In this document: piece after piece, positions 25,553 through 34,225 of the stretch | Position numbering within the stretch: position 1 is the stretch's first letter | Layout of the letters: each line of letters begins with the position of its first letter | Source of the DNA: Candidatus Acidiferrum typicum | GTDB lineage: Bacteria > Acidobacteriota > Terriglobia > Acidiferrales > UBA7541 | Length of the DNA: 64,000 nucleotides | Assembly (NCBI GenBank): GCA_025463055.1 | Contig: JAOAPV010000070.1 | Span: 117,535 to 181,534 of the forward strand | Direction: 5' to 3' | The notes under the pieces: model-generated | Databases searched by the model: none | What the model saw: only the letters and a program-made list of their open reading frames with translations | What the model was told of the DNA's origin: nothing | Made by a program: the position numbers and the translations under genes

Positions 25553-26953
25553 ATGACCCCGTCGGCGCCAACCGAAATTGACAACGGTACTTCCCCTTCA
25601 CCCTCCCCGTCCCAAGCCGGGGCAAGCTATTCCGCGGGGACGTTCCGGCCCCGTGTAGACACACTCCCGTCTTTGCCGGAAGCGCATCGCACTGTGCCGT
25701 TCAGCTCTGGCGCCTCCTGGTTCCGCAAAGTGTTGGCGTTTGCCGGCCCCGGCTATCTCGTTGCAGTGGGGTACATGGACCCCGGCAACTGGGCCACCGA
25801 CATTCAGGGCGGCTCGAAATTTGGGTACACGCTGCTGAGCGTCATCGTAATGAGCAGCTTGATGGCGATGTTCCTGCAGGCACTCTCAGCAAAGCTGGGT
25901 ATCGCCACGGGTCGCGATTTGGCGCAGGCCTGCCGGGATCACTATTCGCGGCGCACGTCGATGGTGTTGTGGGTCTTGTGCGAAATCGCCATCGCGGCGT
26001 GTGACTTGGCGGAAGTTCTAGGTTCGGCGGTGGCGTTAAAGCTGTTATTTGGGTTGCCGCTGCTGGCCGGCGTACTGATCACCGCGCTAGACGTTTTGAT
26101 TGTGCTGGCGCTGCAGGGACGTGGATTTCGCCTGATCGAAGTTTTCGTGGTAACGCTCATCGCCACGATTGCTGCTTGCTTCGCTTACGAGCTTTTCTTC
26201 GCTCAGCCTCTGTGGCGCGAGGCCGCGCAGGGAATCATTCCGCGTGCGGAGATTCTCCGCAATCGCGAGATGCTGTACATCGCGATTGGCATTCTCGGGG
26301 CCACGGTGATGCCGCACAATCTTTACCTCCATTCCAGCATCGTGCAGACACGGGCGTTCGGGGTTTCGGCTGGCGATCGTCGCGAAGCGCTGCACTACGC
26401 GGTGTTCGATTCCACGCTGGCGCTGGGGTTCGCGCTTTTTGTGAACGCCGCGATTCTCATCCTGGGCGCGGCTGCGTTCCACACGCACGGGCTTCACAAC
26501 GTAGCGGAGATCTCCGACGCATACAAACTGCTGAGCCCCGTTCTTGGCGTGAGCGTGGCGAGTACGGTATTTGCGTGTGCGTTGCTTGCTTCGGGGCAAA
26601 ACTCGACCCTGACTGGCACGCTTGCCGGGCAGATCGTGATGGAAGGCTTTCTGAATATTCGCCTGAAGCCCTGGCTACGGCGGCTCATTACACGCGCGCT
26701 GGCGATCACTCCCGCGGCCCTGGTGATTGGATTTGCGGGCGAAGGCAAAGTGACCTCGCTGATCATTCTGAGCCAAGTGGTTCTAAGTTTTCAGTTACCG
26801 TTCGCCATCATTCCGCTGGTTCAGTTCACGGGCGACCGCGCGAAGATGGGCACACTTGTGAATTCGAGACTGACGAAGGGAATCGCCTGGTTGGTGGCCG
26901 CGCTGATTCTTTTCTTCAACGGCGAACTTCTCTGGTTTATTCTGCGCGGTTAG
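25553..26953 (+). CDS. mntH: Nramp family divalent metal transporter, MntH-like
   Basis: 466 aa with about eleven membrane segments. The metal-site motif of TM1, DPGNWATDIQGGSKFGY, has the Asp and Asn. TM6 carries MPHNLYLHSS, where Nramp metal transporters have M-P-H; the canonical Ala-x-x-Met core is replaced by GATVMPHN, which still offers Met. It is thus expected to import Mn2+ or Fe2+ with protons. A cytosolic Pro/Ser-rich N-terminus of about 50 residues is longer than usual. Confidence 0.93.
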   Translation: MTPSAPTEIDNGTSPSPSPSQAGASYSAGTFRPRVDTLPSLPEAHRTVPFSSGASWFRKVLAFAGPGYLVAVGYMDPGNWATDIQGGSKFGYTLLSVIVMSSLMAMFLQALSAKLGIATGRDLAQACRDHYSRRTSMVLWVLCEIAIAACDLAEVLGSAVALKLLFGLPLLAGVLITALDVLIVLALQGRGFRLIEVFVVTLIATIAACFAYELFFAQPLWREAAQGIIPRAEILRNREMLYIAIGILGATVMPHNLYLHSSIVQTRAFGVSAGDRREALHYAVFDSTLALGFALFVNAAILILGAAAFHTHGLHNVAEISDAYKLLSPVLGVSVASTVFACALLASGQNSTLTGTLAGQIVMEGFLNIRLKPWLRRLITRALAITPAALVIGFAGEGKVTSLIILSQVVLSFQLPFAIIPLVQFTGDRAKMGTLVNSRLTKGIAWLVAALILFFNGELLWFILRG

Positions 26954-27019
26954 CGCTCTTACGATTCGCGTTTCGGAATTTTGCCTGCATTCGGTTCGTG
27001 TGCGAAAATTCCTGCCTCA

Positions 27020-27487
27020 ATGCAGATTCCACGGAAACGAAGCCGCAATCTCCCGAAAGCGATATTCCTGCTGATTCTGGCTGTCGTCGCCACAGCGATT
27101 GTCTATTCCGCGGTGAATAAAGCGCCGTGGTCCTGGCCTGTTCCCGAAGAAGCGAAACAACTAAAGAATCCCTTGCAGCCTACCGCGCCCGCGCTGAAAT
27201 CGGCACGTGAAGTGTACGCGGATAAATGCGCGCACTGCCACGGCGATTCCGGCAAAGGCGACGGCCAAGACGCCAGCAAGTACGATCCCGCGCCTACGGA
27301 TTTCACGGACGCAAAGCGAATAAGCGCGGCTACGGACGGCGAGCTCTTTTATAAAATCAGCGAAGGCAAGAAGCCGATGCCGGTCTTCAAAAATAAACTG
27401 ACCGAAGACCAGCGCTGGGAACTGGTGCTGTTCATTCGCTCGCTGGCACCGGCTGCTTCATCCGACAAGAACAGCGGCGGGCGCTAG
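27020..27487 (+). CDS. Membrane-anchored monohaem cytochrome c
   Basis: 155 aa from the ATG at 27020. One hydrophobic helix (about 13-31) anchors a periplasmic cytochrome c domain with one haem site, C70-A-H-C73-H74. The likely distal Met is in KKPMPVFK. It is of the small soluble class that passes electrons to an oxidase. A TTG 39 bases upstream would add residues ahead of the anchor. It follows the Nramp gene by 66 bp without an obvious own promoter. Confidence 0.85.
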   Translation: MQIPRKRSRNLPKAIFLLILAVVATAIVYSAVNKAPWSWPVPEEAKQLKNPLQPTAPALKSAREVYADKCAHCHGDSGKGDGQDASKYDPAPTDFTDAKRISAATDGELFYKISEGKKPMPVFKNKLTEDQRWELVLFIRSLAPAASSDKNSGGR

Positions 27488-27594
27488 GAATTGATGGTCG
27501 ATAGCCCAAAGGCCCTTACACTTACGCATCGTCAAGTTAGTTCGGGTTTGCAGTAATCCAAGTGTTTTGAAATAATCCGGACCGGTTTGCAACC

Positions 27595-28644
27595 GTGCAT
27601 GGTTTCACGAGAGGCTTCTTGAGCAGCGTTGCACCACCACTCGTTTCCGAAGCAATTTTTACTGGCGGCATTCCCCAAGAACGCGCTATCGGAGCGCTAT
27701 GGCGACGCATCATTGCTTTTTTGCTGGACACCCTCCTCGTGGGCATTGCCAGCATTCTCCTGACGCTACCGTTCTTTGACACGCTCTCACGCCTGGGACC
27801 TTGGGGACGTTTGCTGGGCTTTTGCTTCGCCCTCCCTTACTTTGCGATCTTGAACAGCAAGATTGGCAACGGCCAGACTCTCGGGAAGCGCTGGATGCGA
27901 ATCCAAGTGATCGATGCGAGCGGGAGGACACTCACGTTTTCGCGGTCCGCGGCGCGTTATGTGGTGCTCGCGATTCCTTATTTCTTAAATGGACTGATAC
28001 TTCCGGTGACCAGAACGCCGTGGGCCATCGCGTCAGTTATTTCACTCATCGTCTTCGGAGTTGGAGGGGCAACGTTGTATTTAGTGCTGTTCAACCGTCG
28101 TACGCGACAAGGAGTCCACGACCTCGCTGTCGGTAGCTATGTGGCCGACGCGAGCAACACCGACACCATTGAGGTGCAATCTATTTGGAAGCCACACTGG
28201 GTGATTCTGAGTGCACTGCTGATCGCACTCTTAGCCGGTGGCGGGATACTCGGAAACAAACTAACCAAATGGGGGCCATTTCCTGAATTGCTCGAAGATG
28301 CACGGCTAGTCGAAACCGTCGATGGAGTTCAGTCCGCAGCTGTCCAAGTTCTGAGATCGAGCAACTGGGGAAGCGGGGAATCCAAGAAAACTTTGGTAAT
28401 AAGCGTCCGCTGGACTGGAAACGCGGCGAGCGAGACTGCTTTTGTTGACGAGATCGCTCGTCTGCTCATGCGGCAGGATCCAAAGGTGCAAGACCAAGAC
28501 TTACTTAGGATTGTCTTGATTCGTGGTTATGATCTTGGCATCGCCCACGCGCAGACGACCCATTTTTTCGAGCATACCCCTGCGGCTTGGAATGCGCGCC
28601 TCTTTGGCACACCCCCGACGATGGCTGAGCCGGCGAAACTCTAA
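27595..28644 (+). CDS. RDD family membrane protein with extra C-terminal domain
   Basis: 349 aa starting at GTG. Residues about 30-180 form an RDD domain: ALWRRIIAFLLDTLLVG has the paired Arg and Asp that name the family, and GQTLGKRWMRIQV and RTRQGVHDLAVGSYV follow at the usual spacing. A fourth hydrophobic segment near 205-225 leads into a C-terminal soluble domain of about 120 residues that I do not recognise. The role of the RDD family is poorly known; some act in transport. Confidence 0.8.
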   Translation: MHGFTRGFLSSVAPPLVSEAIFTGGIPQERAIGALWRRIIAFLLDTLLVGIASILLTLPFFDTLSRLGPWGRLLGFCFALPYFAILNSKIGNGQTLGKRWMRIQVIDASGRTLTFSRSAARYVVLAIPYFLNGLILPVTRTPWAIASVISLIVFGVGGATLYLVLFNRRTRQGVHDLAVGSYVADASNTDTIEVQSIWKPHWVILSALLIALLAGGGILGNKLTKWGPFPELLEDARLVETVDGVQSAAVQVLRSSNWGSGESKKTLVISVRWTGNAASETAFVDEIARLLMRQDPKVQDQDLLRIVLIRGYDLGIAHAQTTHFFEHTPAAWNARLFGTPPTMAEPAKL

Positions 28645-28728
28645 CGGGCATTTTCTAGTGCTGAGTAGGGTCGTGCAGGGATGTATGCTGCAAGGCTTTG
28701 CGTTGGACAAAATAGAACTGGGGGATTG

Positions 28729-30018
28729 ATGCGCAGGACTCTGCTGATACTTTCATTCGTAATTGCTGCTGTTGCAGCGCCGCTCGCCACCGCTGCGCCG
28801 GGTGCTGTCCGCTGCGGGAAGCTGCTGGATGTGCGGTCGGGCCGCATGCTGACGGACCAGCTTATTGCGTTTGACGCGAACGGAATGATTACGGCGGTGG
28901 GTCCGGCTGGCTCTAGCGCGGTCAGTGGAGCCTCAGTGATTGATCTGTCCAACGCGACGTGCTTGCCGGGGTTGATCGATGTGCACACGCATCTTACCGG
29001 AGACCCAATGAGCAGCGGATATCAAGGTCTCGGGATATCGGTGCCGCGCGAGGCCCTCATCGGTGCCAAGAATGCGCGGCTTACAGTGCGTGCCGGCTTT
29101 ACGACGGTGCGCAACGTTGGTGCAAGCGGCTATACGGATGTGGCTCTGCGAGACGGCATCGACGCGGGTGACATTGAGGGGCCGCACATGCTGGTCTCCG
29201 GGCCACCGTTGGGGATCACCGGCGGCCACTGCGATAACAATCTGCTGCCGTTCGAATTTCACTATAAGGCGGAAGGTGTGGCGGACGGCCCGTGGGCGGC
29301 GCGCGCCAAAGTTCGCGAAACGGTGAAGTATGGCGCGGATCTAATTAAGGTATGCGCATCGGGCGGTGTGCTGAGCAAAGGCGACCAGCCCGGGACGCCG
29401 CAATATACGCTGGAAGAACTGCAAGCGATCGCTGAGGAAGCACATAAGTTGGAGCGCAAAGTCGCTGCTCACGCGCACGGCACGCAATCCATCAAAGATG
29501 CCATTCGCGCCGGCATTGATTCCATCGAGCACAGCAGCTTGATCGATGATGAAGGTCTCGCGCTGGCCAAACAGCACGGCACCTACCTGGTGTTCGACAT
29601 CTACAACGACGATTTCATTTTGCAGGAAGGCGCGAAGGCAGGCATGCTGCCCGAGTCGATCGAGAAAGAAAAGAAAATCGGTCGTCTGCAGCGGGAGAAT
29701 TTCCGGCACGCGTTTCAATCAGGCGCGAAGATCGCTTTCGGCACCGACTCCGGCGTATACCCGCACGGCGACAATGCCAGGCAATTCGGGAAGATGGTGG
29801 AGTGGGGCATGAAACCGCTTGATGCCATTCAAGCGGCTACAATTCGTGCCGCTGACTTGATCGGATGGTCAGCGAAAGCTGGCGTGCTCGAGCCAGAGCA
29901 CTTCGCCGACATTATTGCGGTGAGCGGCGATCCGCTCTCCGATGTCCGCGTGCTGGAGTCGGTTAAATTTGTGATGAAGAATGGAGCCGTGGTCCGCAAC
30001 GATTTCAGCGTGAGATAG
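28729..30018 (+). CDS. Exported metal-dependent amidohydrolase
   Basis: 429 aa with a signal peptide (1-22, ending ATAAP). The binuclear metal site of the amidohydrolase superfamily is complete: His86 and His88 in DVHTHL, carbamylated Lys207 in LIKVCASGG, His248/His250 in AAHAHG, His268 in EHSS and Asp340 in GTDSG. Closest in style to the Xaa-Pro dipeptidase or imidazolonepropionase-like group, many of which cleave dipeptides or cyclic amides. The ATG at 28729 has GGGGGATT upstream and gives a normal signal peptide. Confidence 0.9.
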   Translation: MRRTLLILSFVIAAVAAPLATAAPGAVRCGKLLDVRSGRMLTDQLIAFDANGMITAVGPAGSSAVSGASVIDLSNATCLPGLIDVHTHLTGDPMSSGYQGLGISVPREALIGAKNARLTVRAGFTTVRNVGASGYTDVALRDGIDAGDIEGPHMLVSGPPLGITGGHCDNNLLPFEFHYKAEGVADGPWAARAKVRETVKYGADLIKVCASGGVLSKGDQPGTPQYTLEELQAIAEEAHKLERKVAAHAHGTQSIKDAIRAGIDSIEHSSLIDDEGLALAKQHGTYLVFDIYNDDFILQEGAKAGMLPESIEKEKKIGRLQRENFRHAFQSGAKIAFGTDSGVYPHGDNARQFGKMVEWGMKPLDAIQAATIRAADLIGWSAKAGVLEPEHFADIIAVSGDPLSDVRVLESVKFVMKNGAVVRNDFSVR

Positions 30019-30047
30019 AGCCGCAGATTGTCCAATCTCTGGCAAGC

Positions 30048-30072
30048 AGGGGCGCAGCCGGGCGGCGCCCCT
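30048..30072. terminator. GC-rich hairpin between convergent genes
   Basis: AGGGGCGC (30048-30055) pairs with GCGCCCCT (30065-30072) between two convergent stop codons. There is no T-run on either strand, so it may be a weak bidirectional terminator or only an RNA 3'-end stabiliser. Confidence 0.35.
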
Positions 30073-30085
30073 ACCAACTAGATGA

Positions 30086-30559
30086 CTAAGCCGTCGCGGC
30101 TTTTACTTGGCTCAGCGCGGAAGCTACTTCCTTCAGGTCGGGTACGACGGGAATGTCGTAATTCTTGAACCAGGCCACTTTGCCTTGCTTGTTCACAATG
30201 GCGATGGCGCGTCCCGTGATCCCCTTGTCGGCCATATACACACCGTACTTTTCGCTCATGGCTCCCTTGGGATGAAAATCCGCCAGCAGTGAATACTTGA
30301 TTCCCATCTTGTCGGCATATGCTTTGTGCGACCACGTGCTATCCACGCTGACGCCGAGCACTTCCGCGTCGAGTTGATCGAACGACCTCATGTCGTTGAC
30401 GAAGCAGGCGTGCTCGTTCGTGCAGGTCGGGCTCCAATCCAGCGGATACCACACGAGCAACACATGTCTCTTCCCCGCGAAATCGGAGAGCTTCACTTCC
30501 TTTTTGTCCTGATTCTGTAGCGCGAAATCGGGTGCCGCTTGTCCAACTGCTATCGCCAT
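30086..30559 (-). CDS. Thioredoxin-fold peroxiredoxin (AhpC/TSA family)
   Basis: 157 aa, cytosolic. Reduces peroxides by a Cys thiol. The active site is PLDWSPTCTNEHACF with peroxidatic Cys46, and Cys52 is placed like the resolving Cys of BCP-type enzymes, though the spacing is x5 rather than x4. The ATG at 30559 is preceded by GGGAGGAAGC. Convergent with the amidohydrolase gene. Confidence 0.92.
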   Translation of the reverse strand: MAIAVGQAAPDFALQNQDKKEVKLSDFAGKRHVLLVWYPLDWSPTCTNEHACFVNDMRSFDQLDAEVLGVSVDSTWSHKAYADKMGIKYSLLADFHPKGAMSEKYGVYMADKGITGRAIAIVNKQGKVAWFKNYDIPVVPDLKEVASALSQVKAATA

Positions 30560-30703
30560 GTGCTTCCTCCCAGCAATCTGAATTAAGACAACCATATTAT
30601 CCAATCCCCGGGGCCGAGCCAAACGACATGAGCACTTTCAGGAATCCATAGCGCCCAGTTTTTGGGTGTACACTCGTTCAGAAAACTGCCCGACGATGAC
30701 TGC

Positions 30704-30982
30704 ATGTCTTTCGAAGCAACCCGACGCCACTCTCCGATGATGCCGCTGCGCGAATTGGTCGATCGCTATCTCTTCATTGCTGGCAGCCTCGGCACTCCGG
30801 TGGCGCTTTCCTCTTTTGCTCTCAGTCACTCGGAAACCGAACGCTTGTTCGCAAGCTACGAAGAGGACTACCACATTTCTCGCTTCCTGCATTTTTCGCA
30901 GGATGCCGGCACTCCGTTCTCAATAAATGGTTTTCCAGCAACGCACGTATCTATCGACGCGGAGGTCCAATCCATATTGTGA
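30704..30982 (+). CDS. Hypothetical protein, 92 aa
   Basis: Starts MSFEATRRHS. The central region, RELVDRYLFIAGSLGTPVAL, is followed by an acidic amphipathic segment (SHSETERLFASYEEDYHISR). No signal peptide or known motif. It lies alone between the peroxiredoxin gene (divergent) and pckG (convergent). Composition is protein-like, but function is unknown. Confidence 0.55.
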   Translation: MSFEATRRHSPMMPLRELVDRYLFIAGSLGTPVALSSFALSHSETERLFASYEEDYHISRFLHFSQDAGTPFSINGFPATHVSIDAEVQSIL

Positions 30983-31003
30983 TTTGAGGGCGCGGAACCG
31001 CGA

Positions 31004-32773
31004 TTAGCCGGAGCGTGCCAGGGAGGCGCCTTCGGTGCTTAAGCGGCGCGACAGTTTGTCGTGTTCTTCGCGGAGTTCCTGAGGCAGGCGTGCGCCAAAT
31101 TTATCGAAGAATTGCTTGCTGTCGGCGAGGTCGTCTTCCCAATCTTCAGGATTCACGCTCAAGAGTTCTTCAATGGCTTCGGGAGAAATCTGCAAACCAT
31201 CCAGCGTCAGCGCGTTGCGAGTGGGTACGAATCCCACGGGAGTCTCTTCGGCAGCGCCGCGGCCTTCGACACGCTCTAGAATCCACTTTAGCACGCGGAC
31301 ATTTTCACCGTAGCCTGGCCAAAGAAATTTATTATCGGCACCGCGTCGAAACCAATTCACGTGGAAAATTTTTGGCGGATGCGGGATGCGCGTGCCCATC
31401 TCAAGCCAGTGGTGGAAGTAATCAGCCATGTTGTAGCCGCAGAAGGGCAGCATGGCCATGGGATCGCGTCGGACGACGCCGACGTTTCCGGTGGCGGCGG
31501 CAGTGGTTTCGCTGGCCATGGTCGCTCCAACAAAAACGCCGTGCTGCCAATCAAAGGCTTCGTAGACCAGAGGCGCGACACGTGCGCGACGGCCGCCAAA
31601 AATGAATGCGGAGATGGGCACGCCTTCCGGCGCTTCCCACTTTGGTGAAATGCTTGGCGATTGCTGTGCGGGAACCGTGTAGCGCGCATTCGGATGCGCC
31701 GCCGGACCTTTTAACGTGTCCCACTTTTCGTTTTTCCAATTGATAAGGCCGGGAGGTGGCGTGCTGCCGATGCCTTCCCACCAAGGTTCGCGGTCCGGAG
31801 TCATCGCTGTATTGGTAAAAATTGTATTCTTGTGCAGGGCGCCCATCACATTGGGATTCGTGAGCATGCCCGTGCCAGGCGCTACCCCGAAGAAGCCAGC
31901 TTCGGGATTTATGGCGTGCAGATATCCGTCGTCCGCGACTTTCATCCAGGCAATGTCATCGCCGACGGTCCAAACTCGATAGCCCTGATCTTCCAGCGCA
32001 GAAACCATCATCGCTAAGTTGGTCTTACCGCAGGCGCTGGGGAAAGCCGCGCCCATGTAGGTAACTTTGCCGCCGGGAGATTCGAGGCCGAGGATAAGCA
32101 TGTGCTCGGCCATCCAGCCCTGTTCGCGCGCCATATAGCTGGCGATGCGCAGCGCAAAACATTTCTTGCCGAGCAGCGCGTTTCCGCCGTAGCCCGAACC
32201 CACGCTCCAAATCAGCCTTTCCTGCGGAAAATGTGCGATGTAGCGGCGCATTGGATCGAGGTCGCCAAGGGAATGCAGGCCAAGAACAAAATCAGGCGAC
32301 GAGCCGATGCGATCCAAAGCGACTTTGCCCATGCGCGACATAATGCGCATGCTGGCCACGACGTAAGGACTGTCTGTGACCTCGACCCCGGCTTTGCTGA
32401 TCGGAGAATTTACCGGTCCCATGATGTACGGAACGACGTACATGGTGCGCCCGCGCATCGCGCCCTCGAACAAAGCGCCGATTTTGTGCTTGGCTGCGCC
32501 AGGATCCATCCAGTTATTGGTCGGCCCTACATCGTCTTTATTCGGAGTGCAAATAAAGGTGAGGTGTTCGGTACGCGCTACGTCATTGGGGCTGCTGCGA
32601 TGAAGATAGCAGTTCGGGTACGTCTTTTCGTTGAGCGTTTCGGAATCGCCCTCGCGCAACATTTCGGCGACAATGCGCTCATTTTCCGCCGTGGAACCAT
32701 CGCAGTACACGACGCGGTCGGGCTTGGTCAGCCGAGCCGCGTCATCAACCCATTTTTCGAGTGGAGTCCCCAC
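31004..32773 (-). CDS. pckG: Phosphoenolpyruvate carboxykinase (GTP)
   Basis: Converts oxaloacetate to PEP with GTP, the gluconeogenic entry. 589 aa, normal for the GTP-dependent family. The kinase loop FPSACGKTN is at about 244-252, with the reactive Cys248 typical of the GTP enzyme. FGGRRA and VGATMASETTAAATG, further conserved segments, are present. I place the start at GTG 32773, with AAGGAG four bases upstream; the open frame continues upstream but with non-protein-like sequence. Confidence 0.95.
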   Translation of the reverse strand: MGTPLEKWVDDAARLTKPDRVVYCDGSTAENERIVAEMLREGDSETLNEKTYPNCYLHRSSPNDVARTEHLTFICTPNKDDVGPTNNWMDPGAAKHKIGALFEGAMRGRTMYVVPYIMGPVNSPISKAGVEVTDSPYVVASMRIMSRMGKVALDRIGSSPDFVLGLHSLGDLDPMRRYIAHFPQERLIWSVGSGYGGNALLGKKCFALRIASYMAREQGWMAEHMLILGLESPGGKVTYMGAAFPSACGKTNLAMMVSALEDQGYRVWTVGDDIAWMKVADDGYLHAINPEAGFFGVAPGTGMLTNPNVMGALHKNTIFTNTAMTPDREPWWEGIGSTPPPGLINWKNEKWDTLKGPAAHPNARYTVPAQQSPSISPKWEAPEGVPISAFIFGGRRARVAPLVYEAFDWQHGVFVGATMASETTAAATGNVGVVRRDPMAMLPFCGYNMADYFHHWLEMGTRIPHPPKIFHVNWFRRGADNKFLWPGYGENVRVLKWILERVEGRGAAEETPVGFVPTRNALTLDGLQISPEAIEELLSVNPEDWEDDLADSKQFFDKFGARLPQELREEHDKLSRRLSTEGASLARSG

Positions 32774-33125
32774 AATGCTCCTTCTGCGAGAAGGCCAGCA
32801 TGCGTCGCAGATGCCTGAAAGCCGTGGCCGATAACGAGTGACCGCTTGTGAGCCGCAGCTAACCGCACGCGGCGAAGCCAACCGGACGGCGTGAGGTGGG
32901 AAATTCAGGCCAGGTTGGCAGGGCGGTATGCATCGACACCAACAGTGTATGTTACGGGTCGGCGAACGCGCAAGACGGGCGGATCCGGTAGCAGAAGGGC
33001 TATACCGCTGAACCGGGGTCGCGTCGATGCTGGATTCTGTACGTGGCCGTGAAGTTAGCGTGCGAGGGAACGATTGTTTATTGGAGCGGGCTGGCTTAGA
33101 CTTCCGGGAAATTGGGGAGGTCACG
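32774..33125. other. Divergent intergenic region, pckG / oxidative cluster
   Basis: This 352-bp gap between divergent genes must contain the promoters of both. I found no convincing -35/-10 pair, operator palindrome or RNA structure. Open frames that cross it have no start signal or protein-like composition. Confidence 0.35.
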
Positions 33126-34169
33126 ATGCAAACCCGAAGGACATTCTTGGGATCAGTGGGAGCGGCGGCCGCGCTAGGTGTCGTTGGACCCGCTGGCTTG
33201 ATAGGCGACGCGGCGGCTGCAGAGAACGGCGCGACAAACATAAACGACGCCGAGCGGACCAGCGTGGACTCGGCTGCAGCTCCGGATCGCGGCGAGAAGA
33301 TTTTGTTCTGGGTTGCGGCGTCCACCCCGTGCGACAAGAACCTGAATTTTGACCCGGAGCTCTATAAGGATTTGCTGGCGTATTTGAAATCGCAGGGTGC
33401 GGATGGAGTGGTCGTGTTGGGCACCACGGGCGAATTTCCGTCGTTTTCGTTTGCGGAGCGGAAGAAGGTTGCGGAAACCGCTTTCAAGAACAGAAAGGGC
33501 CTGAACATTATGGTGTCTTCGGGAACTTCGAATTTTCCGGAGACCATCGAGCTCTCTAAGCACGCGGAAGACAACGGCGCGGACGGCTTGCTGATTGTGC
33601 CGCCGTTTTATTACAAGCATCCGCGGCAAGAGGCGCTCACCAAGTATTACTCCATGATTTTCGAGCAGGTGAAGATTCCGATTAGCTTGTATCACATCCC
33701 ATTTGCCAGCGGAGTGCCCATTTCGCTAGAGCTGCTGCACAGCCTGGAGCATTATCCGAATCTCGCGGGGATTAAAGATTCAGTGGATAACGCCGAGGAA
33801 TATCACGCGTTTGTAAAAGAGTTTCCAAGCCTGAATATGCGCACCGGAACAGATGTGAATTTGAAATATGCGCTGGATCACGGGATGGGCGCCATTCTGG
33901 CGGAGGGCAACGTTTTTACGAAGCAGATCGCCTCAGTTTTTGCGGCCAAGCGCGCGGGCAAGGACATTGATGAGCCGATCACGAAGCTGTATGCAGCGGT
34001 GAAGCTGCTGCGGCCCGCTGGGGTCGACGAGTACGGACCAATGAAGTACGCGCTGAGTTTGCAGATGGGGACTCGGCAGTTCTATCAGCGGCCGCCGAAC
34101 TCCGATGTTACCGAGGAACAAAAGACCAAGATTAAGGCGGCCTTGGACGAAATCAAGCGGATGGGGTGA
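33126..34169 (+). CDS. Tat-exported DapA-family (aldolase-fold) protein
   Basis: 347 aa. The N-terminus has a twin-arginine signal, TRRTFLG followed by a hydrophobic Ala/Gly stretch, so the protein should leave the cytosol folded. The mature part is a DHDPS/N-acetylneuraminate-lyase TIM barrel: T100-T101 in GTTGEF, Tyr189 in SLYHIPF and the Schiff-base Lys217 in AGIKDS are all in place. The Arg that binds the carboxylate in true DapA is missing after the Tyr, so it is not lysine biosynthesis. A 2-keto acid aldolase or related lyase is most likely. GGGGAGG precedes ATG 33126. First gene of a four-gene cluster. Confidence 0.85.
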   Translation: MQTRRTFLGSVGAAAALGVVGPAGLIGDAAAAENGATNINDAERTSVDSAAAPDRGEKILFWVAASTPCDKNLNFDPELYKDLLAYLKSQGADGVVVLGTTGEFPSFSFAERKKVAETAFKNRKGLNIMVSSGTSNFPETIELSKHAEDNGADGLLIVPPFYYKHPRQEALTKYYSMIFEQVKIPISLYHIPFASGVPISLELLHSLEHYPNLAGIKDSVDNAEEYHAFVKEFPSLNMRTGTDVNLKYALDHGMGAILAEGNVFTKQIASVFAAKRAGKDIDEPITKLYAAVKLLRPAGVDEYGPMKYALSLQMGTRQFYQRPPNSDVTEEQKTKIKAALDEIKRMG

Positions 34170-34225
34170 GCGGCGCCCAAGGGGCATAGCCGAAATGGCT
34201 GTGCGGGGCGAATCGGAGGGGGCGG

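Noticed and set aside
31004..33337. Longer PckG of 777 aa
   Set aside because: The extra N-terminal residues are Arg/Ser/Pro-rich and overlap the exported DapA-like gene. The GTG at 32773 has AAGGAG and gives the usual family length.
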